A stretch of 64,000 nucleotides of DNA from Hyalella azteca (taxonomy: Eukaryota > Arthropoda > Malacostraca > Amphipoda > Hyalellidae): positions 178,943 through 242,942 of the forward strand of contig NW_025932613.1 in the NCBI RefSeq assembly GCF_000764305.2, written 5' to 3'. Positions 47,170 to 57,767 of the stretch are shown here, one piece after another. The translations under genes were made by a program, and so were the position numbers. Every line of letters begins with the position of its first letter. Position 1 is the stretch's first letter. The notes beneath the pieces were generated by a model. That model searched no databases. It was not told the origin of the DNA and saw only the letters and a program-made list of their open reading frames with translations.

Positions 47170-47754
47170 CTACGAACTAACGATGGAGCTGGTCTCCGTA
47201 ACATTTTCTGTAAAGATATGAATTTTTGTGGACTATTCTTTGCTTTTAAATTTTTAGTTAATTTGTGATTTAAGCAAACGAGTGACATCAATATTTGTCT
47301 TTTTAAAATATTTTGGTTAGGATTAATTAACTACCATCTTATTTTCATGTATTGTAAATATTATTAAATTCCTTCCGAATAAAAGAAATAATTTCAAAGA
47401 ATTGGTTTAAATTTCTCAATTTTATTATCGCACGGGCACGTTTGAGGCTGAGCGTAGCTCCGTATTTGTAGGTTCTTATTAGCACCTCTCCGTTGGAATG
47501 GTCCAAGTTTGGCCCTATATTTACCCTTAAGACAAACCAATCATAAGTTTTGTTCTTTGCAGGTTATTTTATAGTTAATGCCGGCTTACAGGCTGTGCTG
47601 AGATGACCCTTTCTATGAGGGGTGTAAAGTGCACACTTTGCCGTGCCTCGTTAAATAAAGTTTAAGTTTTTACTTGCTAACAAACATGATGTTTTTGTCG
47701 TGTCAGGAAATGACGCTCCTCTTGACGCACATACGCCCAAGTGTCAACGTTAGT
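47170..47754. other. Unassigned AT-rich DNA
   Basis: No gene recognised. Confidence 0.5.
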
Positions 47755-47912
47755 GTTGATTAGTGCAGCTGATAGTGGTTGTAACTACAGCTGCTAGTGT
47801 TGATAAATGCAGCTGCTAGTGTTGATAAATGCAGCTGCTAGTGTTGGTAAGTGCAGCTGCTAGTGTTGGTAAGTGCAGCTGCTAGTGTTAATAAGTGCAG
47901 TTGCTTGTGTTG
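47755..47912. repeat. Minisatellite, 22-bp unit, about 7 copies
   Basis: GCAGCTGCTAGTGTTGATAA plus AT or GT variants. It lies about 0.9 kb upstream of the receptor-like gene's first coding exon, and each unit has CAGCTG. Confidence 0.93.
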
Positions 47913-48617
47913 ATGCTTATTGTTCAGCTGTATCAATGAATTTATTCTGAAATAATTTTATCGCGCGAAATATTAACCATGAACGGCGTTACTTGAAACC
48001 TGTCTTGAACTTTTACACTCTTGTCTTGAACATTTTCACTCCACTGACTTGAACATGTACGCTCTCGTCTTGATTATGTAGGCTCCTGTCTTAGACATGT
48101 ACATCGCAACGACGTTCCCCTCCAAGATGAGATGGAACGCTAACACTCAAGCGACAAACGTGAAGCACAGAAAAGCGATGGAGTGATTATCAGTGATCTA
48201 TTTTATTTGAAAACTTTGTGAGTGATTTTCTACATGTTAACATCTGCCCAAAATCTGCCTCTCACGAAGCAACTCGTGATCGCACTAAGGTGTACTAATG
48301 TGTCAGTCAAGTTTGTGCTCAGAAAAGTTGTGCTGCATTTGAGACTGTGAGATAATAGTGTTAGTTTATTAACTTATACACACCTATCACTTCTATCACT
48401 AGCTCTAGTTAGCCTAGTCATAGACAGCATGAGTGGCTCTTCATGTCAATCTTCGCGTGGCCTGTGAATATTTATTCATTTGGTTGGTAACGGCCATTGT
48501 TTTGCTATTTGAAGTAGCCTATCAACAGAATTATTTAAGATCTCCGATGACATATCTTCTATTTTTTACTGTATGGTGTCTGAAGCTCTCTTACAGACGC
48601 TAAACTTTTCTTATCAT

Positions 48618-48715
48618 ATCATGACTCCGCCTAACATGACTATATCATATCATGTCTCCTCTTAACATGCCTAAATCATATCATGACTCCGCCTAACATG
48701 TCTATACCATATCGT
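48618..48715. repeat. Tandem repeat, about 29-bp unit, 3-4 copies
   Basis: ATCATATCATGACTCCGCCT plus AACATGTCT, with variants. Confidence 0.85.
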
Positions 48716-48845
48716 GGCATATCACTTACACGCAAGATCTCAGTGTGACATCGTTCGTCAGCTACTGCGACACTGATGTACCAGTACGGAGAAATGTACA
48801 GTAACGTGATGTTGAAAACTACACGGAACATGTCTTCTGTTTCAG

Positions 48846-48965
48846 CGTATTCCTCTCACTACAACACAGTTCATAAACAAGGAGCAATTCTAAGCGCGTG
48901 TGGTGTTTAAATTAACATCACTAGCGTGTTTCAACGTCTCTTTGACGTCCACCTCGTCGACGAAG
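48846..48965 (+). other. Probable 5' untranslated part of receptor-like gene exon
   Basis: A good acceptor (CTTCTGTTTCAG ending at 48,845) precedes this stretch. An in-frame TAA at 48,891-48,893 blocks coding from upstream, so any exon starting here would hold the end of the 5' leader and then the start codon. Transcription could equally start nearby; no clear core promoter was identified. Confidence 0.4.
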
Positions 48966-49470
48966 ATGACGTCACATGCACGTGACGGTGCTGGAACACG
49001 TCTCACGTCAACGTCTCATCTGGCCTGCCTGTCTCGTGGACGATCAGATATGCTGATGCTGCTGGTGCTGGTGCTGATCGTTCTGTTGACGTCCCACGTT
49101 ACTTTGTGCACAGGATCAGAATTTCCAGACAGAGAATGTTGTGACTCAGCACCACCGCCTCCACCTTTCTACCACACCACCACGTCCACCACACCCGTGC
49201 CCCCTTTAACTCGCCGCAACCAATTCAACCAACTTGATACCACCCTAGCGCCGGTACCTGCAGTTGGAGGTGGTGGTAGGGAGTACTATGGCGGTTATGG
49301 TAGTTCTGGTATCGTGATAGGGGTTGAAGAAACATCAGCAGGAGGAAGTGGTGGAGTGCTCGCAGCAGGTGGCGGGGTTGGTGCTGGTGGTGGTGGAGTT
49401 CTTTATAACAGCGGTGGCAATCAGGGCAGAGGCGTTAAAGTGCCCTCTGCTTCGGAGCAGCCAGCGGGAG
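48966..49470 (+). CDS. Secreted GDNF-receptor/GAS1-like protein, first coding exon
   Basis: This is the amino-terminal exon of a secreted or membrane-anchored protein. The first in-frame ATG after the TAA at 48,891 is at 48,966, with A at -3. A second ATG at 49,050 (residue 29) starts right at the hydrophobic core MLMLLVLVLIVLL, so translation may start there, giving a compact signal peptide ending near residue 50. After it come CC at residues 58-59, five prolines at 63-67, a Thr/Pro stretch (71-82), and a Gly-rich linker from about residue 101 to 162. It ends with a GTGAGT donor at 49,471 after the first base of codon 169. That phase 1 matches the exon at 63,169. The signal peptide and donor are seen directly; the link to the downstream cysteine domain is inferred from orientation and phase. 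Confidence 0.68.
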
Positions 49471-50049
49471 GTGAGTGCTATTTTGTGTTGGTGCTCCTAT
49501 AGAATAACCTGTAAAGTGAAGGGAGTTATTAAGTAGAGTGTATGGCTACCAATGTGACTCTAAATGAACTCTATCTACTCAACATAAACTCTACTCTGTT
49601 ATGTAGTAGAGAGGTGCAACTATACCCAAAATTTGCCAGCTCTTCCTAAACCATATTTAAACCTAAACTATGAGACTCTAAAATGGGAAAAATTTTCATG
49701 AAAGAAATTCTACAGTAGCTCCATCTAAAAGCTCCAGTCAAAGTTTTTACTTTGCATTTCTTTCTCAACTATTTATGACTAATTACGAACGATATTCTGC
49801 ATATGGTTCCTCTTATGCGGCCGTTGATGTTCTAAGCCGAAGTCTGCCCGTATCCGCACTCACTATTAACCTGGAGTGCATGCTTTCATCGGCGCCTCTT
49901 CCAGTCTAGGACGCGTCAGAACAATCAATTCATTGGGACAAAAAAACTTTTGTTCATCGGCGTTGCCTATCTACGCGCAAAAAAATTCGGAACAAGTGAG
50001 GAATTCGTGCTAGCCACGCATGCAACGTCAGACTTCATTGTATATCCTG

Positions 50050-50630
50050 CCGCAGCATTGCAGTCTTTATTGTCCATTCATCGTACGCAACACAGCAGTC
50101 TTTATTGTTCATTCATCGGACGCAATACAGCAGTCTTTATTGTCCATTCATCGTACGCAACACGGCAGTCTTTATTGTCCATTCATCGGACGCAACACGG
50201 CAGTCTTTATTGTCCATTCATCGTACGCAACACGGCAGTCTTTATTGTCCATTCATCGTACGCAACACGGCAGTCTTTATTGTCCATTCATCGTACGCAA
50301 CACAGCAGTCTTTATTGTTCATTCATCGGACGCAACACAGCAGTCTTTATTGTTCATTCATCTTACGCAACACGGCAGTCTTTTTTGTCCATTCATCGTA
50401 CGCAACACAGCAGTCTTTATTGTCCATTCATCGTACGCAACACAGCAGTCTTTAGTGTCCATTAATCGTACGCAACACCGCAGTCTTTATTATCTATTCA
50501 TCATACGCAACACTCCAGTCTGTATTGTCCATTCATCGTACGCAACACGCCAGTCTGTAGTGTCCATTCATATTACGCAACACCGTAGTCTCATGTGCCA
50601 TTCATCGTACACACGCAACTCGCCTGTCTT
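50050..50630. repeat. Minisatellite, 35-bp unit, about 16 copies
   Basis: CAGTCTTTATTGTCCATTCA plus TCGTACGCAACACGG. Variation increases to the right end. All three forward frames stay open for most of its length. Confidence 0.95.
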
Positions 50631-51035
50631 TAGTGTCATCGTTTAGACTCAGCGTCTAGACTTGACCTTCGGGCTCGGCTTTCGGATTCGGCCTGCAGAC
50701 TCGGGCAATGGATTCGGCCTGCGGAATCGGCCTCCAGACTTCCCCTCCGTACTCAGCCTCCGTACTCAGCGTCTGGACTCGGACTCCAGACTCGATCAGC
50801 ATCTGGACTCAGCGCCCTGTAAGCTGGGCGGGAATGACGGACCATCCATCGACCAGCTGCTGACAGGGTCGAACTCTCGTGAATTTTGCAGGCGAAGTCT
50901 CCACAGTGGTGCCTCACAATCCTATATATAGTGCGGGACATTGTTGACATGTCGCTGGAGGCGCGTAATGCCACCTTACTGCGGGGTAGTGCTTTTGTGT
51001 CTTCGTGTAGGCATGAGCTTTGCATGTAGCGTCTA
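50631..51035. other. Unassigned DNA with degenerate GACTCGGCCTCC repeat
   Basis: At 50,645-50,815 words such as GACTCGGCCT and CTCAGCCTCCGTACTCAGCG recur irregularly. The rest has no recognisable feature. Confidence 0.5.
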
Positions 51036-51222
51036 CTTCCTTGTCAGAGGAAGTCATTGCGCTGAGGTCCTTGTCTGATGAAGTCATTGCGCTGAGGTCC
51101 TTGTCTGAGGAAGTCATTGGGCTGAGGTCCTTATCAGAGGAAGTCATTGCACTGAGGCCCTTGTCTGAGGAAGTCATTGCGCTGAGGTCCTTATCAGAGG
51201 AAGTCATTGCGCTGAGGTCCCA
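51036..51222. repeat. Minisatellite, 30-bp unit, 6 copies
   Basis: GAGGAAGTCATTGCGCTGAG plus GTCCTTGTCT, with TTATCA variants. Confidence 0.94.
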
Positions 51223-51710
51223 AGTGTTTCTTTGACCCTGGAGGCAGAGACTCTGTAAATACTACGAAGGCCCTAGGAAAGCGTTTTTTCTGAAACAATT
51301 TGTTAGGCACAAAGGAAGCTTGGCTTCACAAGCGTTCTTCTTGTTCGTCCTCTGTACCTCAGCTTAGAACACAGTGCAGCGTAGAATTTGTTACAGATTT
51401 TTCACGCTGCAGGGATTGATCATAAAAGATATGTGGAAAATTATCTTCTATTTCTGGAGATAAACTCGTAAAGTTTAGATTTTGTTAAATTACAAGGGAT
51501 GGGGTGGAGGGGTTTTCCAGATTGTAATTCTAACCAATTTTTCCTATGATTATCATTATACAGGGTTAATCTAAGTGATGGACCAGATTCAATAAATTCG
51601 TATTTAGTTGAGTATAAATTCAAAATATATTATGTACATGCCAATTGAAAAAGATTCAGTTGTTTTAACCTATTCAAACGCGGAATTGGCATCTTGATGT
51701 CCGAAACTAC
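51223..51710. other. Unassigned AT-rich DNA
   Basis: No gene or element recognised before the mariner relic. Confidence 0.5.
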
Positions 51711-52062
51711 GAATCAGTCACTTCCTGAGCGTTGGGTAGGACGCATCGGAAATGAAAATTGGCTCTACACTTCTGATTACCGAGATCACCTGATCTCTCA
51801 CCCCATGTGACTATTTCCTATGGGGTTACGTCAAGGAAGCTGTTACGTCTCTACCAACAACTCTGTTTACGTCCCACCTCTACCAGCAACTCTGTTTATG
51901 TCCCGCCTCTACCAGCAACTCTGGTTGAACTGAAGAACCGTATCACTGCTACGGTGCACTCATTAACAGAATATATGCTGTCTCGTGTGTGCATGGGACG
52001 AGTTTGGATACCTTGTAGATGTTTGCCGTGCAGCACAAAGGGCATATATTGAACATTTATGA
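51711..52062 (+). pseudogene. Mariner-type (DUF4817-associated) transposase C-terminal relic
   Basis: Matches the carboxyl part of a transposase related to, but distinct from, that at 32 kb. Fragments in order, in different frames, are PERWVGR, then PCDYFLWGYVKEAV, then PPLPATLVELKNRITATVHS and LTEYMLSRV, then WDEFGYLVDVCRAAQ and IEHL with a stop near 52,062. At least two frameshifts and a stop separate them. The segment coding YVPPLPATL is expanded into three 29-bp direct repeats. It lies in the inferred intron of the receptor-like gene, sense orientation. Confidence 0.8.
51845..51931. repeat. 29-bp repeat, 3 copies, inside transposase relic
   Basis: Units beginning CTCTACCAACAACTCTGTTT, CTCTACCAGCAACTCTGTTT and CTCTACCAGCAACTCTGGTT. 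The family's coding sequence needs only one such unit, so the other two are extra copies made after insertion. Confidence 0.85.
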
Positions 52063-52192
52063 ATATTAAAAAAAACTTGGAATCATTCTTTTTCCATTGG
52101 TTTTTAGTAATTTATTTTATTGAATTTATTAAATTGGGTCCATCATTTAGAATAACACTGTACATTGTTAAGTGATGTATTTTTTATAAGGT

Positions 52193-52290
52193 ATTCCTCC
52201 AGCACTGCTCCTTCAGTTACTCCTCCAGCACTGTTCATCCAATTATTTTTCCAGCACTTCTTCTCCAGTTACTCTTCCATCAATGCTCCT
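52193..52290. repeat. Tandem repeat, about 26-bp unit, 4 copies
   Basis: CCTCCAGCACTGCTCCTTCA plus GTTACT, diverged. Confidence 0.82.
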
Positions 52291-52429
52291 TCATTTTGCT
52301 GAATTGCTGCGCGTTTTGTTCAAAATAAATTTATGCCGAAGAAAGAAAGAAAGTCAATCTAGCCCAAGATGCATAGGAACGACATCTGGTCCAAGATTCA
52401 GAAAAACGACTTTTGCTCAATATGGAGAG

Positions 52430-52640
52430 GAAAACCTTCTGTTCCACGATGGAGAGGAACGACTTTTGGTCCAAGATGAAGAAGAACGTCTTCTGGTCAA
52501 AGATGGAGAAGAACGTCTTCGGGTCAGAGATGGAGAGGACTGTTTTCTGGTTCAAGATGCAGAGGAGCGTCTTCTGGTCCAAGATGGAGTGGAACGTCTT
52601 CTAGTCCAAGATGAAGAGAGTTTTCTGGTCCAAGAGGGAA
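52430..52640. repeat. Minisatellite, 27-bp unit, about 8 copies
   Basis: GATGGAGAGGAACGTCTTCT plus GGTCCAA. The 27-bp in-frame period keeps a 253-residue forward frame open (EERLLVQDG repeats), but flanking sequence in the frame shows no domain and I do not call a gene. Confidence 0.92.
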
Positions 52641-52927
52641 GGGAAAGTGAAGTCTCGTCTCTCCCCCATCATAAGCTTCACCATGAACTGCCTCTTGTTC
52701 TTTTCTACCGATTCACCGCCCCATCTTCTCCAAGCCCCGCCGCATTCCCATCACCAACCCGCCACATCCCCAACGCATCCCTGCCACGTCCCCAACACCA
52801 TTTCCCCAAGCGTTGCCATCACGTCGAGACCGCCTCAGGTGCGGTGTTACCATCATTGCGTCGCTCTATTCATGCAAATGATGCGTCAGCTATTCTCGCT
52901 AAGAGGCGCCTGCAACGGAGGAGAAGG

Positions 52928-53030
52928 CTACCAGAAATATGGTCTGCCCGAGCCCAGCAGACCCCGCTACAGAAATATGGTCTGCTCGAGACTAGCAGAC
53001 CCTGTAACAGAAATATGGTATGCCCAAGGA
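52928..53030. repeat. Tandem repeat, about 37-bp unit, 3 copies
   Basis: AGAAATATGGTCTGCCCGAG plus CCCAGCAGACCCCGCTAC, with variants. Confidence 0.88.
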
Positions 53031-53870
53031 GGTCTGATTTGTGATGATTGCTCGAGCGGGGCATGCGTGGCGGGCGTTGGAGGAAGGGGGCACGGAGCCC
53101 CTCTCCCCACGACGTATCACGGCCGTGAAATTATCTGCCTCTCACGCCTCAAAATAAACCGTTGCCGTGGGCGTGTTGTGCCTCGCGTCATCGCCACTTA
53201 CGAAGAAAATGAGTCCATTGCGGCTTGCTTTACTGTTCTGCCGTAGGCCTCTATGTTTGCTTTGCAATTTCTTTTATACCTACATGTTTTACACATAGAT
53301 TTTACTTGCTCTCCACCCTCAACTTATCGATTGGAGACTTTTTCGCTCGCTGCATTTTGAAGCAAACATTATACATTTTAGTAAAATTTCGTTCGCTTTT
53401 GTTACAAAATATTTGCTATCGCGTGTTTTCTTCTAGATTTGTATGCAGCACGCGTGATGAACGATGCACTACTGATGAGGCTTCTGGCATTTCCGCAATA
53501 AAATTCAGGACACGGTTGTTCAATCTTTGATTTAACCGTATATGTACGTATGTATTTTTTATTTTCGAACAAAATTCCTGAAGTAAATCGCGTGGGTGAG
53601 GGGGGGGGGAAGGTGGCGCAGTGTAGAGGTGTGGCCGCCATCTTTCGTTTTGCTCGATAAAAAAGCGAATCGAAATGCTCGTGAAGTTTCCTAAAGTCAA
53701 AACACTGTTTTTTGCAGTCGTCGTTCCAAATTGGGATCCTAATTTTGTTTTTACGCAGGTTTTGAAGTTTCCTGAACTCGAAACGTCCTAAGTTTGCCTC
53801 AACGATGGCTCAAGAAGTGGCTTGGCACAGTAAATTCTCTAACGGTTTAAAAACAGAGTCGACGAGTGCG
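53031..53870. other. Unassigned intronic DNA
   Basis: No exon recognised. A poly-G tract occurs at about 53,602-53,611. Confidence 0.45.
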
Positions 53871-54120
53871 ACCTTCCCTTCATCCCAACCCTCACTCCGT
53901 CCCAACCCTCACTCCGTCCCAAACCTCACTCCATCACAACCCTCTCTTCATCCCAACGATCTCTCCATCTCAACTCTCCCTCCATCCCAACGATCTCTCC
54001 ATCTCAACTCTCCCTCCATCCCTTTCCTCCCTTTATCCTTTCCTATCCCTCTATCCCTACTCTCTCTTCGTCCCTACCCTCCCTCTATACGACCCTCCAT
54101 TTATACCTATCCTCTGTTCG
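53871..54120. repeat. Pyrimidine-rich degenerate repeat
   Basis: CCCAACCCTCACTCCGTCCC-like and CCATCTCAACTCTCCCTCCA-like units of about 14-30 bp; the strand is strongly pyrimidine biased. Confidence 0.8.
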
Positions 54121-54284
54121 TCCCTACTTTTTAGAAGAAGATCAATCCGCCTTGATGTCTTCCAGTTTCTCTAGGATTTGGGATTCGAATTGAAGATTCG
54201 CGCATTAAGCTCGCCATTTGGCTGATGTCGGCGCGCTTTGCAAAAGAATCTGAGCCGCTCTGCCGTACGATGGCGAAGAAACGG

Positions 54285-54737
54285 TCAAAAAACGTCCCTG
54301 TACGACCGTACGAGGGTGAGGACACGGTGTAAAGCGGCCCCGTACGACCGTACGACGGTGAGGACACGGCATAAAACGGTCCTGTACGACCGTACGACGG
54401 TGAGGACACGGCAAAAACGGCCCTGTACGACCGCAGGACGGTGAGGACACGGCATAAAACGGCCCTGTACCTCCGTATGACGGTGAGAACACGGCAAAAA
54501 ACGGCACTGTACGACCGTACGACGGTGAGGACACGGCAGAAAACGTTCCTGTACGACCGCAGGACGGTGAGAACACGGCGTAAAACGGCCCTGTACCTCC
54601 GTACGACGGTGAGAACACGGCAAAAACGGCATTGTACGACCGTATGACGGTGAGGACACGGCATAAAACGGCCCTGTACGACCGTACGACGGTGAGGACA
54701 CGGCATAAAACGGCCTTGTACGACCGTACGACGACTC
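54285..54737. repeat. Minisatellite, 42-bp unit, about 11 copies
   Basis: GTACGACCGTACGACGGTGA, GGACACGGCATAAAACGGCC, CT. Two main variants (CGTACGACGG and CGCAGGACGG) are interspersed. The in-frame period opens frames on both strands. Confidence 0.95.
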
Positions 54738-54827
54738 CACTAAGGGCGCGTGGGGAGGTGGCCGAGGAACTGCCCAGGGGCGCCGTTATGGCGCTACTAA
54801 CGCGCTGCTGCACTTAACTCCTGCACT

Positions 54828-54922
54828 GGATTGCAGTGCCCCTGCACTGGATTGCATTGCCCCTGCACTGGATTGCATTGCCCCTGCACTGGATTGCATT
54901 GCCCCTGCATTGAATTGCAGTG
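54828..54922. repeat. Tandem repeat, 21-bp unit, 4-5 copies
   Basis: GCATTGCCCCTGCACTGGAT plus T, diverging at the right end. Confidence 0.92.
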
Positions 54923-55510
54923 CAGTGCACCGCAGATATTAATATCCTCTGTAATATGTACTCCTGCAATCTGTTTAGGTCTGTTCGCGTGTCCAGGTTA
55001 TATTGTCGCGCGTCTCGTCTCATTTATTCTTACGAGAACAATAAATAATAATGAACTAGTAAGTTACATTCAACGCAACTGTTTTTTTGGTTCTCAAAAA
55101 TATGCTGCAAAAATGATTCGATAATGAACGTTCAACTAATAAATGCATTAAAGGTATTATAATAAAACTTATCTCAATATACATGTAATCCTAAGATCAA
55201 ACCCGGAAGACTGCATTAACCGCCTTCGCTCGTATGGCTTCCTTTACATGCCATCAAATTACTAACGCTAGCACAGATTTTATAATAATTATCGTTGTTA
55301 TGATCAGTGTTATTGCATACCAGATTCACTAAGACTTGTTATAAATTGGCAATTGTTAAAGAAGCAGAAAGCTTCAGACTTCTGATGTTATGCCGCCTGC
55401 CTCCGTTATGATTACGTTTGTAAGGGCAGGATTTTGGCGCGCGGCCTTCATCGCTTGAGCTCCGTTTATGGTTGCGATTTTTGCCGCCATTGTGATGCTG
55501 GGAGGTCAAT
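54923..55510. other. Unassigned AT-rich intronic DNA
   Basis: No exon or element recognised. Confidence 0.5.
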
Positions 55511-55654
55511 CCCGGGGTGAACCGGGGCCGGGGTGCGGACCTGGTGCATTGCCTGTCATGCTAGAATAATCGTGGGGGTGAACCGGGGCCGGAATGAGCG
55601 CCATGCTACAATAATCGTGGGTGAACCGGGATCGGGATGAGCGCCATGCTACAA
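55511..55654. repeat. Tandem repeat, about 50-bp unit, 3 copies, ending at adapter
   Basis: Units with AATAATCGTGGGGGTGAACC and GGGGCCGGAATGAGCGCCAT, truncated by the junction adapter. Confidence 0.85.
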
Positions 55655-55692
55655 CTGTCTCTTATACACATCTAGATGTGTATAAGAGACAG
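55655..55692. other. Nextera mate-pair junction adapter (artefact)
   Basis: Complete 38-base double mosaic end within the inferred intron. Distances across it are not reliable. Confidence 0.97.
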
Positions 55693-55758
55693 GTCATGTT
55701 ATTGTCATGTTATTGTCATGTTATTGTCATGTTATTGTCATGTTATTGTCATGTTATT
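55693..55758. repeat. Perfect 11-bp array between adapter and N
   Basis: Six identical copies of GTCATGTTATT between adapter and the N at 55,759. Confidence 0.93.
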
Positions 55759-55759
55759 N

Positions 55760-56463
55760 CAGTGGCAGACCGCGTCACAAAGCCTCTGCCTTCAGTGGCA
55801 GACCGCGTCACAAAGCCTCTGCCTTCAGTGGCAGACCGCGTCACAAAGCCTCTGCCTTCAGTGGCAGACCGCGTCACAAAGCCTCTGCCTTCAGTGGCAG
55901 ACCGCGTCACAAAGCCTCTGCCTTCAGTGGCAGACCGCGTCACAAAGCCTCTGCCTTCAGTGGCAGACCGCGTCACAAAGCCTCTGCCTTCAGTGGCAGA
56001 CCGCGTCACAAAGCCTCTGCCTTCAGTGGCAGACCGCGTCACAAAGCCTCTGCCTTCAGTGGCAGACCGCGTCACAAAGCCTCTGCCTTCAGTGGCAGAC
56101 CGCCTCACAAAGCCTCTGCCTTCAGTGGCAGACCGCGTCACAAAGCCTCTGCCTTCAGTGGCAGACTGCGTCACAAAGCGTCTGCCTTCAGTGACAGACC
56201 GCGTCACGAAGCCTCTGCCTTCAGTGGCAGACCGTGTCACAAAGCCTCCGCCTTCAGTGGCAGACTGCATCACAAAGCCTCTGCCTTCAGTGGCAGACCG
56301 TGTCACAAAGCCTCAGCCATCAGTGGCAGACTGCATCACAAAGCCTCTGCCTTCAGTGGCAGACTGCATCACAAAGCCTCTGCCTTCAGTGGCAGACCGC
56401 GTCACGAAGTCTCTGCATTCAGTAGCAGACCGCGTCACAAAGCCTCTGCCTTCAGTGGCAAAC
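55760..56463. repeat. Minisatellite, 33-bp unit, about 21 copies
   Basis: AGTGGCAGACCGCGTCACAA plus AGCCTCTGCCTTC. About ten left copies, next to the N, are identical; copies to the right carry progressively more substitutions (TGCATCACAAAG, GTGTCACAAAG). The period of 33 gives in-frame peptide repeats on both strands. Confidence 0.95.
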
Positions 56464-56913
56464 CCTGACTGCAAATTCATTAATTAATTTCACTCATGAC
56501 AATAAGTGTAACATATGTCCAAATAGCGACGCTCTTTTTGCCCCAGCGCGGGTCACAATAACCCAGTTTTGCTTGGCACTAGGAGGTATCAGTGATACGT
56601 ACAGATACTTACTCATTTGTCTGAGTTTTTTTTTGCGTCACGACGTCATTGCTGACTCATACTTCAGCAAATAATGTCATCTGAACGAAATATTCACTGC
56701 CCAACCTCAATAAAGGCAAATAAATGAACTGCAGGAAAAATTATTTAATTTGTTCTTCCTCCGCTTCTGAAGTCTTGTCTCACTCGATAGCGATGCTTGG
56801 AAGCGATGCTTTCCCAATAAACACGTAAATCTTGTTTAATATTCCGAGATAGCGAAAGCGCAGCTAATATATCGGCAAACCTGTGCATCATGTCAGTGGA
56901 GGGGGTGGAGGCC
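56464..56913. other. Unassigned intronic spacer
   Basis: No exon or element recognised before the N at 56,914. Confidence 0.5.
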
Positions 56914-56914
56914 N

Positions 56915-57078
56915 GCGTGTAACGCTTTCGTGTTTTCTTGCGTGTAACGCTTTCGTGCTGCGTTGCGTGTAACGCTTTCGTGTTTTCTTGCGTGTAACGC
57001 TTTCGTGCTGCGTTGCGTGTAACGCTTTCGTGTTTTCTTGCGTGTAACGCTTTCGTGCTGCGTTGCGTGTAACGCGTT
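56915..57078. repeat. Minisatellite, 25-bp unit in 50-bp dimers
   Basis: GCGTGTAACGCTTTCGTG followed alternately by TTTTCTT and CTGCGTT, three full dimers with almost no variation, starting at the N at 56,914. Confidence 0.95.
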
Positions 57079-57161
57079 TCGTGCGTGGCGTCGGCGCTGG
57101 CAGAACATTTCAGCTTAAAAGCTCTCGCGAGCTTGTAAACACCGGCGCCGTGCATCAAATC

Positions 57162-57300
57162 TGGCCTTATCTCAACCGACCAGCCAAATATCAACAGACC
57201 AACCTTATCTCAACCGACCAGCCTTATCTCAACCGACCAGGCTCATCTCAACCGGCCACTCTTATCTCAACCGACCAGCCTTATCTCAACCGGCCGGCGT
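57162..57300. repeat. Minisatellite, about 19-bp unit, 7-8 copies
   Basis: CTTATCTCAACCGACCAGC with CATCTCAACCGGCC variants. Confidence 0.9.
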
Positions 57301-57765
57301 ACAGACTGGTCGAAGTTGCCAGTCTGAGCTGAAGTTGCAGGTTTTAGACGTTGACGTTCTTAGATTTTTCAAGCCAGTTTTCTTTAATTTCGAACACGAC
57401 ATCATTTATTTCAGAAACAGACTTTTCCTGCTTTTTCAGTAAAACTTACCCGATTATAGAATCTGAATTTTCTAAAAGCTCCTTTTTCGAATTCGAGAAA
57501 ATAGCCTCCCGCAATTGTAGTTCTGGGTTGCCGGAATTTCAAGACTCGCTTTGCGGGTTTTACTCAATTTTATATTTGAAAGCAATTATTTGTGTGCCTT
57601 CGGCGGTCAAAGCCATTATTTTATTTTTCTGTTGTGTCGGTTAGGCCGCAGCCTTTGAAGCGAACGGCTTCGAATTCCCGCGATTTTCCGGAAATTTTAA
57701 TTTTGTTCGCCCGCGTAAAGTGCGGGTTTTAGAGTTCTGATGAGGCCTTACCTGAGCACTCCACC
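57301..57765. other. Unassigned AT-rich intronic DNA
   Basis: A run of TCCGAATTC/TTTTTC-rich sequence without recognisable exon. Confidence 0.45.
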
Positions 57766-57767
57766 AC

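Noticed and set aside
52283..53044. 253-residue forward frame with 9-residue acidic repeats
   Set aside because: The 27-bp repeat is in frame, but the sequence before and after has no domain and frames overlap freely in the same region. Kept only as a repeat.
54131..54813. Overlapping frames of about 150-200 residues on the minus strand
   Set aside because: They follow the 42-bp minisatellite in all three frames with no independent coding evidence.
55621..56487. 288-residue forward frame with 11-residue peptide repeats
   Set aside because: Begins with translated adapter (SYTHLDVYKRQ), crosses an N and then reads the 33-bp minisatellite. The apparent repeat protein is an artefact of a period divisible by three.
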